Below, one piece after another: positions 14,981 through 23,246 of a stretch of DNA of 64,000 nt; position 1 is the stretch's first letter, and every line of letters begins with the position of its first letter. Both the position numbers and the translations under genes were made by a program. This DNA is from Bradyrhizobium sp. CCGUVB4N (lineage in GTDB: Bacteria > Pseudomonadota > Alphaproteobacteria > Rhizobiales > Xanthobacteraceae), in contig NZ_JANADP010000001.1 of assembly GCF_024199945.1 (NCBI RefSeq), positions 2,046,001 to 2,110,000 of the forward strand, given 5' to 3'. A model generated the notes under the pieces. The model had not been told where the DNA came from. It was given only the letters and a program-made list of their open reading frames with translations, and ran no database searches.

Positions 14981-15331
14981 ATGAGCGGCAACATGAATGA
15001 GTTCGAACTCCCACAGCTCTACCGGCATCACGTTTTCGCCTGCCGCACTCAGCGCCCTCCTGACCATCCGCACGGCAGCTGCGGGACGGCGGGCGGAGGA
15101 TCGTTATGGGAACGGCTCGGCAAAGCAATCGAGGCGGGTGGGTTGACCGATATCGGCTTCACCGCAGCCGACTGTCTCGGCTTCTGCGGCTCCGGTCCTC
15201 TGATGGTCGTCTATCCTGACGGTGTCTGGTATCGCCCGAGCACCCCGGAAGATATTGACGAGATTGTCGAGTCCCATCTGAAGAATGGCTGTCGCGTCGA
15301 CCGCCTCGTCGTGGTGCTCACGCGGAGTTAG
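14981..15331 (+). CDS. Thioredoxin-like [2Fe-2S] ferredoxin
   Basis: 116 residues from ATG 14981 (MSGNMNEFELPQLYRHHVFA). Contains HVFACRTQRPPDHPHGSCG and AADCLGFCGSGPLMVVYPDG, the paired C-x(10-12)-C and C-x3-C pattern of the thioredoxin-like 2Fe-2S ferredoxins (Shethna FeSI-like). The C-terminus HLKNGCRVDRLVV is typical. Such a ferredoxin is often found in nif clusters, including Azotobacter, as a possible electron donor or nitrogenase-protection factor. An alternative start is ATG 14993. It appears intact, unlike its neighbours. Confidence 0.82.
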   Translation: MSGNMNEFELPQLYRHHVFACRTQRPPDHPHGSCGTAGGGSLWERLGKAIEAGGLTDIGFTAADCLGFCGSGPLMVVYPDGVWYRPSTPEDIDEIVESHLKNGCRVDRLVVVLTRS

Positions 15332-15354
15332 CGGTCTTTTGCTTTCCACTTACG

Positions 15355-15379
15355 GGAGACGGAGCCATCGGCCGTCTCC
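15355..15379 (+). terminator. Hairpin downstream of the 2Fe-2S ferredoxin
   Basis: GGAGACGG and CCGTCTCC form an 8-bp perfect stem around a 9-base loop, 24 bases after the ferredoxin stop. There is no T-run after it, so it would be a weak intrinsic terminator or a message-stabilising hairpin. Confidence 0.35.
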
Positions 15380-15779
15380 GGCCGCACTAAGAAGGACGTC
15401 GATGCATCGCATCGGCGATTGCGAGGCTCTTTCCTCGTGAAATGGTGCACAGGGACGCTTGGCCGTGGGGCCGCTGTGCCGAATGCCGCTCTCTTCCAGA
15501 ACGAGGCAAGGATAGTGCAATACCGCCTACGAAGAAGACTTCACACCTGCGTCCACCATGGCATCGCCTCCGCGCGCGTGGAGGGCCAAAACAACCCAAA
15601 TATCCTTTTCCAGCAAATGGACCGACCGGCCCGAAGCCGTGGTAACAACGCCGAGAGCCGCAAGCCGCTCGCCACGAGAGGGAGCCAGATAGGAGTCTGC
15701 TATCGGCTACGAGCACCTGGCTGATGGATTCTGACATCCACGCGGGCAATGCAGGCATGAGCGCGATCAGATCCTGTAA

Positions 15780-16205
15780 GACCGGTTGCGGGAGCTTTTG
15801 CTTGAGTTTGGTCCGTGCCTCCGCGGCATGCGGTCTTCCCAGCTGAGCAAGCGCACGGACCGCGTCCCCGGCCGCAAGCTCGTGGCAATGCTGCAGAATG
15901 AGAAGGTCTGCCGGCTCGGAAAACAAGCGGTCAATCTGGTCACCATTCTTGCCAAGCCCCGCCGGGGTCAACGGTGTGAATTAGGCAGGCCCCTTGAACA
16001 TCAGTGCTGTAGCCATTCGCCGGCCGTCTAAGCGAACGCGGTCTGAGAAAAGGTCAGAGCGCTCGCCTCCCCAATTCTTCGGGATCGCCTGCTCGCCCAT
16101 GATCTCGGCGAACGCCCGTCTGATACGGTGCTCTGGGATTTCGCGCAGCGCGCCGAGGTCAGATTTCGCGGGGTGGTATGTAGCTTTAGCGCCGCTTTCT
16201 CCCAC
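15780..16205 (-). pseudogene. Conserved hypothetical protein interrupted by an in-frame TAA
   Basis: Reading the minus strand, EIPEHRIRRAFAEIMGEQAI, NWGGERSDLFSDRV and GRRMATALMFKGPA continue in the same frame past a TAA at 15981-15983 into LGKNGDQIDRLFSEPADLLI and LQHCHELAAG. Together they make one familiar uncharacterised rhizobial protein (FKGPA...GKNGDQIDRL...QHCHE). After about 15840 the sequence no longer resembles it (ARTKLKQKLPQPVLQDL). So the gene has a premature stop and an altered or truncated C-terminus. Function unknown; sometimes seen near restriction or mobile loci as I recall. Confidence 0.6.
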
Positions 16206-16244
16206 AAGAGGCTCGTGTGATACGCCACCTGCGAAGCAAACACA

Positions 16245-16658
16245 TCACACCTCCGCACACCGCGGCGCCTTCTCCGTTCGCGCGCAGTTCTGAAGCTCTC
16301 GCCTCGGGCTTGAGCCCAGCAGCGACGGTACCGGCTCGCGGTCAAATCCTGCACATCTTGTGTTATTGGCTTCGATCAGCGGCCGCCTGATCAGCAGTCG
16401 ATCCTCGAGCATCAAGGCGATCGCGCTGGCGGCGTCGATCGCCGCCGGATCGACTTCGCCCGACGTTACCCGCGGCGCGGCTGGGTTGAACCAGGACCGA
16501 ACCGGCGTGTTACCAAAGAATGTACATAGATCGGGCGCGGTCCAGAGTTCGGTCAGCAAGCTCTTTACCACGACATGATGACCCGCTGCCTCCAACGCAC
16601 AATTCTGGCGCGCGTTCGTTCCGCAGTCGGGCTTCTGCCAAAACAGAATCGTAGTCAT
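16245..16658 (-). CDS. nifO: NifO, ArsC/Spx-family nitrogenase-associated protein
   Basis: 137 residues from ATG 16658 (MTTILFWQKPDCGTNARQNC). This start forms ATGA with the stop of the upstream gene, and GGGGAATC lies before it. ArsC-like thioredoxin fold with YEKPGC-type motif (KPDCGTNARQ), then FFGNTPVRSWFNPAAPRV and ALMLEDRLLIRRPLIE, the nitrogenase-associated ArsC family called NifO in Azotobacter. Possibly links molybdenum or nitrate metabolism with nitrogenase; no firm role. The last 25 residues (SSPRRELQNCARTEKA) go beyond the family's usual end. Transcribed away from nifH. Confidence 0.82.
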   Translation of the reverse strand: MTTILFWQKPDCGTNARQNCALEAAGHHVVVKSLLTELWTAPDLCTFFGNTPVRSWFNPAAPRVTSGEVDPAAIDAASAIALMLEDRLLIRRPLIEANNTRCAGFDREPVPSLLGSSPRRELQNCARTEKAPRCAEV

Positions 16659-16897
16659 GTCAAGATTCCCCATTTGATCACGCTAAGCTGGATGGTTGGC
16701 ACTGCCTTACCGTTGCCCAAGATGGTGTTGACCTTCTCACCCCGTCCAGCGTCAGCGGTGTGATCACCGTGCCATGGCGCGCTCGTCTTCACGCGCTCAG
16801 GTGAGCCCACCTCGTCGGACGTGTAGGTAACGAAGAGAACGCGGACACCTTCGAACTTTCCGGTGAGTTCGCCAATCAGGTCCAGTCCGCGGCTCAT
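16655..16897 (-). CDS. Small unrecognised protein coupled to nifO
   Basis: 80 residues: MSRGLDLIGELTGKFEGVRV, LFVTYTSDEVGSPERVKT and AVPTIQLSVIKWGILT at the C-terminus. The central part, HTADAGRGEKVNTIL, is low in hydrophobic residues. It has no cysteines or membrane segments. Its stop overlaps the nifO start (ATGA), so it is part of the same transcript. I do not recognise the family. Ribosome site before ATG 16897 is weak. Confidence 0.55.
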   Translation of the reverse strand: MSRGLDLIGELTGKFEGVRVLFVTYTSDEVGSPERVKTSAPWHGDHTADAGRGEKVNTILGNGKAVPTIQLSVIKWGILT

Positions 16898-16944
16898 CAG
16901 TCAAGTGACACCGAGAAACATCTGGGGCGATTCAGTCGAAGCTC

Positions 16945-17095
16945 GCGGCATAGGCCTATTCAGGCGTGGCCAGTTCGTGGGTCTCGATCTCGTCACGAAA
17001 CAGGAACTGCAACGCCGAATGGGTGATCTTTTCCTGGTCGACCTCGAACACGCGCCGCCGTTTACAGCCTTGTCTGTCTCGACGCCAAACTGCAT
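16945..17095 (-). pseudogene. First gene of the nifO operon, apparently frameshifted
   Basis: Starts MQFGVETDKAV at 17095 with a GGAAGG ribosome site, then the meaningful continuation lies in another frame: KRRRVFEVDQEKITHSALQF followed by LFRDEIETHELATPE and a stop near 16945. Joining the two at about 17063 gives a plausible protein of about 49 residues. In the uninterrupted frame the sequence turns into low-quality protein (NGGACSRSTRKRSPIRR). The family is unknown. It is the first gene after the minus-strand sigma54-type promoter at 17132. Confidence 0.5.
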
Positions 17096-17131
17096 GTTGC
17101 CTTCCTTTCAAATCGCGTCACGATGCGGCGT

Positions 17132-17148
17132 TGGCAATTGTCATTCCG
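17132..17148 (-). promoter_or_regulatory. Sigma54-type promoter driving the nifO operon away from nifH
   Basis: On the minus strand the sequence is CGGAATGACAATTGCCA: GG and GC exactly 10 bases apart, with TTGC at -12. The -24 half (CGGAAT) matches less well. It lies about 37 bases before the small gene starting at 17095, and the paired NifA sites at 17200-17220 lie some 70 bases upstream of it. Confidence 0.55.
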
Positions 17149-17199
17149 TCCTGCGCGGTTACAGTCGCAGCTAGATCGCACTTTAAGAGCCACAATCCT

Positions 17200-17220
17200 T
17201 GTCCTGTTTCTGACATAACA
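17200..17220. promoter_or_regulatory. Two overlapping NifA sites upstream of nifH
   Basis: TGTCCTGTTTCTGACA (17200-17215) and TGTTTCTGACATAACA (17205-17220) are both exact TGT-N10-ACA and are offset by 5 bases. They are about 115 bases before the predicted nifH start site. Both cannot be filled by the same geometry, so they may serve the two divergent promoters. Confidence 0.75.
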
Positions 17221-17298
17221 ACAAATGGCTCGGCGCGGCGTCCGTCAATCGCGTCTGTCGACCATCTTCGAGTAGGCGCTTAAAGCACGCGCGGCGAA

Positions 17299-17314
17299 TG
17301 GCACGCTAGTTGCT
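17299..17314 (+). promoter_or_regulatory. Sigma54 promoter of nifH
   Basis: TGGCACGCTAGTTGCT matches the full -24/-12 consensus TGGCACG-N4-TTGC. It leaves a leader of about 148 bases before the nifH ATG, longer than at the other nif promoters in this window. Confidence 0.9.
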
Positions 17315-17409
17315 ACTCGGATGCCGTAACTGCGAGTGAGGGTTGAGGCCACGCCGGCGCGTATGGCGAGCGCGTTCTCTTTCCCGACGCCGTGTGCCCA
17401 GGTTTCTGA

Positions 17410-18363
<954 letters not shown>

Positions 18364-18430
18364 TTCAGCTCGCCGGCCTCCAAAGGAGGCGCGCGTCAAG
18401 ACTGATAGGATCCAATCAGTGGAGTTGTCC

Positions 18431-19156
18431 GTGACTGCAGCGCAAGAGGGTCTAATCGCTGCGATGTCGATTCCGTCGGGTGGGACCCCCGCTGACAGGC
18501 AGCTTGTCGGAATTGAACTCTACCATGTTCTAATTGGCTGCGGTCCGGCAGACGCTGACGTAAGGGATAATGACAAGTTTGACCGGCATGTGTTCGCCTC
18601 AGTTCTTTGTGCCGCTGTAATGGATGGAGCGCCTCTTCCAGAGCGCACGGGCCTGACCGCGCAGGAGCTCAATGAACTCCTGGCACAATGTTTCCCATCC
18701 GCGCCCGTGCAGGCCATCATCTCGATGGAAAACTCCGGTTCAGCCAGTGACGAAGAGATCATGCTGCGCGACCTCCTGCTCGGGCAGCGATCGGCAAAGG
18801 GCGAGATCAGTCGCTGGCTCGCTGCTATGGTCGCAAGGCGTGCGATGGAACCGAACCATTTGTGGGAAGATCTCGGACTACGCGAGCGGGCCGAGTTGAC
18901 GCGCCTGTTGATGCGCCATTTTGCGCCGCTGGCGTCGCAAAACACCAAAAACATGCGCTGGAAGCGCTTCTTCTATCGCAGATTGTGCGAGAACGAAGGT
19001 TTGGTGATGTGTACGACGCCGGTGTGTACGCAATGCCGCGACTTCAATCACTGTTTCGGTGAGGAGAGCGGCGAGAGCCGGATGGCGGAGCGTCGCCGCA
19101 AACATTTGCGGGGAATGGAAACTCCTGCCGGAGCCGCAGGCAATCCGCAGGTGTGA
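18431..19156 (+). CDS. nifQ: NifQ, molybdenum-processing Fe-S protein
   Basis: 241 residues if it starts at GTG 18431, 9 bases after a GGAG; the frame is open upstream into the nifH tail. C-terminal ligand motif MCTTPVCTQCRDFNHCFG (about residues 194-211) has the C-x4-C-x2-C-x5-C arrangement of NifQ, which holds a Mo-Fe-S cluster as donor for FeMo-co. The body includes HVFASVLCAAVMDGAPLPER and LGLRERAELTRLLMRHFAPL as in the family. Expressed from the nifH promoter. An internal ATG (18464) would give a 230-residue protein. Confidence 0.88.
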   Translation: MTAAQEGLIAAMSIPSGGTPADRQLVGIELYHVLIGCGPADADVRDNDKFDRHVFASVLCAAVMDGAPLPERTGLTAQELNELLAQCFPSAPVQAIISMENSGSASDEEIMLRDLLLGQRSAKGEISRWLAAMVARRAMEPNHLWEDLGLRERAELTRLLMRHFAPLASQNTKNMRWKRFFYRRLCENEGLVMCTTPVCTQCRDFNHCFGEESGESRMAERRRKHLRGMETPAGAAGNPQV

Positions 19157-19166
19157 GCAATCGACT

Positions 19167-19655
19167 ATGCGCTCCCCCAGAAGCTGCGAAGGACCCCCGC
19201 AAGCTGCGATGCCTCGACCCTTGCGCTTTGGCCTTGCCGGAAATTGCTCGAAAGCGTGCATGCGGCTGCTGCGTGATGCGGCCCTGCAGCCGACGCGCCG
19301 GCGCGTGCTGCTGGCTCAGTTGCTCTTCGCAAGGGATGACCGCCACGTCACTGCCGAGATGCTCTTCAGCGAGGCGATCGAAGCCAACATCAAGCTCTCG
19401 GTTGCGACCGTATACAACACGCTGAACCATTTCACACGAGCCGGCCTGCTGCGCCGGATCACGCCCGACGGCTCAAAGTCGTTCTTTGACATCGATACCA
19501 GCATACACCCGCATTTCTATCTCGTCGGCGAAGATACTTTGATCGACATCCCCGAAAAGCTCCTGCTCGCGCGGATGCCCGAGGCCTTACCCGACCACGA
19601 GATCTCCCGGCTCGACATCATCGTCCACATTCGCCGTAAGCCAACCGACATCTGA
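19167..19655 (+). CDS. Fur-superfamily regulator, Irr-like
   Basis: 162 residues. Winged-helix part: LLRDAALQPTRRRVLLAQLL, RHVTAEMLFSEAIEANIKLS, VATVYNTLNHFTRAGLLRRI, then IHPHFYLVGEDTLIDIPEKL in the dimer domain. Like Irr it lacks the C-terminal CxxC zinc pairs of classical Fur; the HPHFY segment corresponds to the Irr histidine motif, but no GCPWHD-like heme regulatory motif is visible at the N-terminus. Iron regulator in a nif cluster that makes nifH, nifQ and nifV: a link to iron status is plausible. It follows nifQ by 10 bases and is probably transcribed with it. Confidence 0.78.
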   Translation: MRSPRSCEGPPQAAMPRPLRFGLAGNCSKACMRLLRDAALQPTRRRVLLAQLLFARDDRHVTAEMLFSEAIEANIKLSVATVYNTLNHFTRAGLLRRITPDGSKSFFDIDTSIHPHFYLVGEDTLIDIPEKLLLARMPEALPDHEISRLDIIVHIRRKPTDI

Positions 19656-19746
19656 TATATCCGACTTTCGACATTGTTACATTTACGGCAATCTCAGTTG
19701 CTACCCAGAAGTGCAGTGATTTCAGGCAGTTCGTCAACCACCGCCC

Positions 19747-19762
19747 TGGCACGGCTGTTGCT
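19747..19762 (+). promoter_or_regulatory. Sigma54 promoter of nifV
   Basis: TGGCACGGCTGTTGCT has the full TGGCACG and TTGC elements with GG-N10-GC. It is 32 bases before the nifV ATG, so the leader is only about 20 bases. No perfect TGT-N10-ACA lies upstream in the intergenic DNA; TGTTACATTTACGGCA (19676-19691) matches at the TGT half only. Confidence 0.82.
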
Positions 19763-19793
19763 CACCGTTCAGCGGAAAAGACGGAATCTGCAC

Positions 19794-20972
19794 ATGGCCT
19801 TCGGTGAAACGACTCGGTTCGGCAGCTCGCAGACACGACAAATAGTCCTGAACGACACCACGTTACGCGACGGCGAGCAGGCTCCCGGCGTGGCCTTTAC
19901 AGCGGTGGAAAAACTATCGATCGCGCGCGCGCTAGCAAAGGCCGGGATCACCGAGATCGAAGCCGGTACGCCGGCGATGGGCCATGAAGAAGTCAGCGCG
20001 ATCCGCGCTATTGTCGAAGCTGGCCTGGCCGCGACAATCATTGGTTGGTGCCGGATGAAATCTTCCGACGTCGATGCGGCAATCGATTCCGGCGTCTCAA
20101 TGGTCAATGTCTCGATCCCATCCTCCGACGTGCAAATCGCGGCCAAGCTCGGCACCGACCGGGTTGCCGCGCTCGAGCAGGTAAGGCGGGTCGTCGGCTA
20201 CGCTCGCGATAACGGGCTCGATGTCGCAGTCGGAGGCGAAGATTCTTCGCGCGCCAATGTCGACTTCCTGATCGAGCTGATCACCGCAGCAAAAGAGGCG
20301 GGCGCGCGGCGCTTTCGTGTCGCCGATACGCTCAGCGTGCTCGACCCGGACGCAGCCTTTGCGCTGGTGGCGGCGCTACGTGCCACCTCCGATCTCGAGA
20401 TCGAATTCCACGGCCACGACGATCTGGGCCTCGCCACCGCTAACACGCTCGCCGCAATCAAGGCCGGCGCAACGCATGCCTCGGTGACCGTGATCGGCCT
20501 CGGCGAGCGTGCGGGCAACGCGCCTCTGGAAGAGGTCGCTGTCGCGCTCAGGCAGCTCTATGGATGCGACACCGGCGTTGTGCTCCCGGAACTCGACAAT
20601 GTCGCGGCTGTCGTCGCGTCCGCTGCCGTTCGCAGCGTTCCGCTTAATAAGGCGATCGTCGGTGAGCATGTTTTTACCCACGAATCCGGTATCCATGTCG
20701 ATGGCCTCCTGAAGGACCAGCGCAGCTATCAGGCGCTCGATCCGCGGCTGTTGGGTCGCTCTAACCGTTTTGTCGTCGGCAAACATTCAGGGCTAGCCGC
20801 TATCACGGCGTTGCTGAACGAATTGCAGGTTTCCGTGAGCGATGAGGAAGGCAAGGCGATCCTCGCGCGCGTTCGGCAGCATGCGGTCGAGCATAAGGGC
20901 GGGGTCGCGCGCGAGACTGTAATGGCGATCTGGCGCGAAGTCCGCGAGCGCTCGATGATCAACGCAATGTGA
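19794..20972 (+). CDS. nifV: NifV homocitrate synthase
   Basis: 392 residues from ATG 19794 (MAFGETTRFGSSQTRQIVLN); the frame upstream crosses the promoter. Active-site opening NDTTLRDGEQAPGVAF, metal-binding HGHDDLGLATANTLAA and GLGERAGNAPLEEVAVAL follow in the DRE-TIM barrel, and FTHESGIHVDGLLKD near residue 300 is the second conserved segment. It makes homocitrate, the organic ligand of FeMo-co, from acetyl-CoA and 2-oxoglutarate. Many rhizobia lack nifV and depend on the host's FEN1; Bradyrhizobium strains that fix nitrogen free-living may keep it. The gene has its own sigma54 promoter. Confidence 0.95.
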   Translation: MAFGETTRFGSSQTRQIVLNDTTLRDGEQAPGVAFTAVEKLSIARALAKAGITEIEAGTPAMGHEEVSAIRAIVEAGLAATIIGWCRMKSSDVDAAIDSGVSMVNVSIPSSDVQIAAKLGTDRVAALEQVRRVVGYARDNGLDVAVGGEDSSRANVDFLIELITAAKEAGARRFRVADTLSVLDPDAAFALVAALRATSDLEIEFHGHDDLGLATANTLAAIKAGATHASVTVIGLGERAGNAPLEEVAVALRQLYGCDTGVVLPELDNVAAVVASAAVRSVPLNKAIVGEHVFTHESGIHVDGLLKDQRSYQALDPRLLGRSNRFVVGKHSGLAAITALLNELQVSVSDEEGKAILARVRQHAVEHKGGVARETVMAIWREVRERSMINAM

Positions 20973-20979
20973 GGCTGTC

Positions 20980-21141
20980 ATGTCCAGAATAGTCGCCATT
21001 TCTGTGATCGAGGAGATCGTTGAGCCGCCACGCCTGCGATACGCCCCCCGTTTGACGAGCACGCGTGGCCGGCCATCATTGCACACGGTGGAAGAAAAGA
21101 CGGAGAAAGCCGAATGGCTGACGGAATCCTTTTGCGATTAA
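20980..21141 (+). CDS. Possible 53-residue ORF between nifV and nifW
   Basis: Starts ATG 20980, 7 bases after the nifV stop: MSRIVAISVIEEIVEPPRLR, then RLTSTRGRPSLHTVEEK. It overlaps the first 28 bases of nifW in another frame. The N-terminal half looks like a folded strand-helix but the C-terminal half does not, so this may be a remnant or a chance frame. Confidence 0.25.
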   Translation: MSRIVAISVIEEIVEPPRLRYAPRLTSTRGRPSLHTVEEKTEKAEWLTESFCD

Positions 21142-21440
21142 GCAAGGCGGCTGCGGCTGAGGAGTTTTTTGACTTGCTCGGCGTCAAGTACGAACCCAAG
21201 ATTGTCAACGTGGCTCGGCTCCACATACTGCATCGCATGGGGCAGTATCTCGCAGACGAAGACTTGACCGGTGCGAGCGATGCAGCGGTCGCAGAACGTT
21301 GTAAGGCCGTGCTGGAGCGGGCATACACGGACTTCGTCGGCTCCTCACCAATCGATCAGCGCGTTTTTAAGGTCCTCAAAGAAGCGACCGCGCCACAGGC
21401 GAAGAAAGCGTCAAACTTGGTTCAACTGGAGACGTTTTAG
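21114..21440 (+). CDS. nifW: NifW, nitrogenase-stabilising/protective protein
   Basis: 108 residues: MADGILLRLSKAAAAEEFFD, LLGVKYEPKIVNVARLHILH, RMGQYLADEDLTGA and FKVLKEATAPQAKKASNLVQ, closely following the NifW pattern (EEFF-x-FGVPYDP-x-VVNVNRLHIL). NifW associates with the MoFe protein, probably in P-cluster maturation or oxygen protection. ATG 21114 lies after GGAGAAAGCCGA. Expected on the nifV transcript. Confidence 0.92.
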   Translation: MADGILLRLSKAAAAEEFFDLLGVKYEPKIVNVARLHILHRMGQYLADEDLTGASDAAVAERCKAVLERAYTDFVGSSPIDQRVFKVLKEATAPQAKKASNLVQLETF

Positions 21441-21753
21441 TCATACTCGGGTTCAAAAAGGGTCTCTCACTCGTCCTGGTCGTCCCACAAGGACGGCAGT
21501 ACGCCGCATAGTCCCAGATTACTCCGATGCCGCTGCGTTTGCGAGATCTCGGAAATTGCGACGTCGTGCTCACTGCCTTGCGGTGGCTATGTTCTTCGTG
21601 GAGGCGACGATAGGACGGACCTAACGCCTCTGTTCGGTCTCCGACGCTTGTCGCCGTGTCCTTGTCAGCTCTGGCGGTTCCGGCTGGACGAAAGTCACGT
21701 CGCCGCAGTCGCAAGCCTCTGTGTTGATATCAACTTTCGATCAAACCCTCAAT
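21441..21753. other. Spacer between nifW and fix promoter
   Basis: About 310 bases without a recognisable gene. Contains TGTTCGGTCTCCGACG at 21631-21646, a TGT-N10-ACG close to a NifA site, about 140 bases before the promoter at 21754. Confidence 0.4.
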
Positions 21754-21769
21754 TGGTACGACACTTGCT
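21754..21769 (+). promoter_or_regulatory. Sigma54 promoter for fixA remnant / fixBCX
   Basis: TGGTACGACACTTGCT: GG-N10-GC with TTGC at -12 and one substitution (T for C) in TGGCACG. Predicted transcription starts about 22 bases before the fixA relic ATG at 21803. It probably drives fixBCX through the relic. Confidence 0.72.
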
Positions 21770-21802
21770 GTCTCTATTCGCAGCGAAGCCTTGGAGAAGC
21801 GC

Positions 21803-21905
21803 ATGCATATCGACGTCTGCTACAAGCAAGTCCCGGCTTTCCCGGGGATTCGAGTGCACGCCGTGAGTAAGACCATCACGCTTCAGAGGAGGAAGCCAAG
21901 CCCTC
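21803..21905 (+). pseudogene. fixA: fixA 5' remnant (electron-transfer flavoprotein beta subunit)
   Basis: ATG 21803 opens MHIDVCYKQVPAFPGIRVHA followed by VSKTITLQRR, a clear match to the FixA/EtfB start (MHIVVCIKQVPDS-IRVHPVTNTI). After about 33 residues the resemblance stops and the frame continues as unrelated sequence to a stop at 22000. No further FixA domain is found before fixB. Bradyrhizobium strains carry fixA elsewhere, so this is the leftover of an ancestral fixABCX operon start. A ribosome site (GGAGAAGCGC) survives. The region 21906-22118 is otherwise unassigned. Confidence 0.75.
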
Positions 21906-22118
21906 GAGTTCAGCTTTCGCTCCCGCAATGTGGCTTCTGCGGATTGCCGTCAGTGCCAGCGCTTCTTTGGACCGGAGCTGCGCGGCTAAGGCAGCTGTAA
22001 CCGAGACCCGGCGAGGAACGGTCGCTGAGCTGAGACAGATGATCGTCGCGCGCCAGACGAACCCGGAAGCCGATCTCGCGGTATGGCGCTCGACTAATGA
22101 AGCAAGGAAACCAATTCC

Positions 22119-23246
22119 ATGAGCTCTACATCCAAAAGTCGCGCTCCGGCGGCCGCCTCTGGGCGCGCCGCGACCAAGAGGGAGTTGCCCGATCGCTTTA
22201 AAGCTTACAAGCACGTCTGGGTTTTCGTCGAGCAGGAACGCGGTGTTGTGCACCCCGTGTCCTGGGAACTCATGGGTGCCGGCCGTAAGCTCGCCGATAA
22301 GCTCAAGGTTGATCTCGCGGCTGTTGTCATCGGCCCGGAGAGTGAGGCGACGCAGCAGGCCGCTGCCCAGTCCTTTTGCTATGGCGCCAACCTCGCCTAC
22401 CTGGTCGCTCACAATCTCTTGGCCGACTATCGCAACGAGTCCTACACCAAGGCGCTGACCGATGTCGTCAACACCTACAAGCCGGAGATCCTGCTGTTGG
22501 GAGCCACTACGCTCGGCCGCGATCTCGCGGGCTCGGTCGCCACGACGCTGCTTACGGGACTTACTGCGGATTGCACAGAGCTCGATGTCGATGCTGACGG
22601 ATCGCTCGCTGCGACGCGGCCGACCTTCGGCGGCTCTTTACTCTGCACGATCTACACGCTGAACTACCGTCCGCAAATGGCTACCGTCCGCCCCCGCGTG
22701 ATGCCGATGCCAAAGCGCGTCGCACGCCCGGTCGGCCGCGTTATCACTCACCCACTCGGTCTCGTCGAAGACGACATCGTCACAAAAGTTCTCACCTTCC
22801 TGCCCGACCGCAACTCAGCAAAATCAAATCTTGCTTATGCCGACGCGGTCGTTGCGGGCGGGCTTGGGCTCGGATCACCGGAGAACTTCCAGCTGGTACG
22901 CCAGCTCGCGACCGTGCTCGGGGCCGAATACGGCAGTTCGCGACCGCTCGTGCAGAAGGGCTGGGTCACCTCTGATCGCCAGATCGGCCAGACCGGCAAG
23001 ACGATCCGACCAAAACTCTATATCGCCGCCGGCATCTCGGGGGCGATCCAGCACCGTGTCGGCGTCGAAGCGGCCGATCTTATCGTTGCCATCAACACCG
23101 ACAAGAACGCGCCAATTTTCGACTTCGCTCACATTGGCATCGTTGCGGATGCCATACATCTTTTGCCGCCGCTCACTGACGCGTTCCGGACGCGGCTGTC
23201 GCCACATTCCCGTGACCGGAAGCAGGTCGAAGGAGTTCGATCATGA
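22119..23246 (+). CDS. fixB: FixB, electron-transfer flavoprotein alpha-like subunit
   Basis: 375 residues. N-terminal [18 protein letters not shown] extension, then [63 protein letters not shown]-binding motif region [20 protein letters not shown] and [20 protein letters not shown], the classic ETF-alpha C-terminal signature. FixAB-CX bifurcate electrons from NADH to quinone and to ferredoxin for nitrogenase. The N-terminal 30 residues are extra. Its stop overlaps the fixC start (ATGA, 23243-23246), so they are coupled. FixA must come from another locus. Confidence 0.94.
   Translation: MSSTSKSRAPAAASGRAATKRELPDRFKAYKHVWVFVEQERGVVHPVSWELMGAGRKLADKLKVDLAAVVIGPESEATQQAAAQSFCYGANLAYLVAHNLLADYRNESYTKALTDVVNTYKPEILLLGATTLGRDLAGSVATTLLTGLTADCTELDVDADGSLAATRPTFGGSLLCTIYTLNYRPQMATVRPRVMPMPKRVARPVGRVITHPLGLVEDDIVTKVLTFLPDRNSAKSNLAYADAVVAGGLGLGSPENFQLVRQLATVLGAEYGSSRPLVQKGWVTSDRQIGQTGKTIRPKLYIAAGISGAIQHRVGVEAADLIVAINTDKNAPIFDFAHIGIVADAIHLLPPLTDAFRTRLSPHSRDRKQVEGVRS

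Noticed and set aside
19676..19691. Possible NifA site TGTTACATTTACGGCA before nifV
   Set aside because: Ends GCA rather than ACA, so only half of the motif; listed only as weak in the promoter entry.
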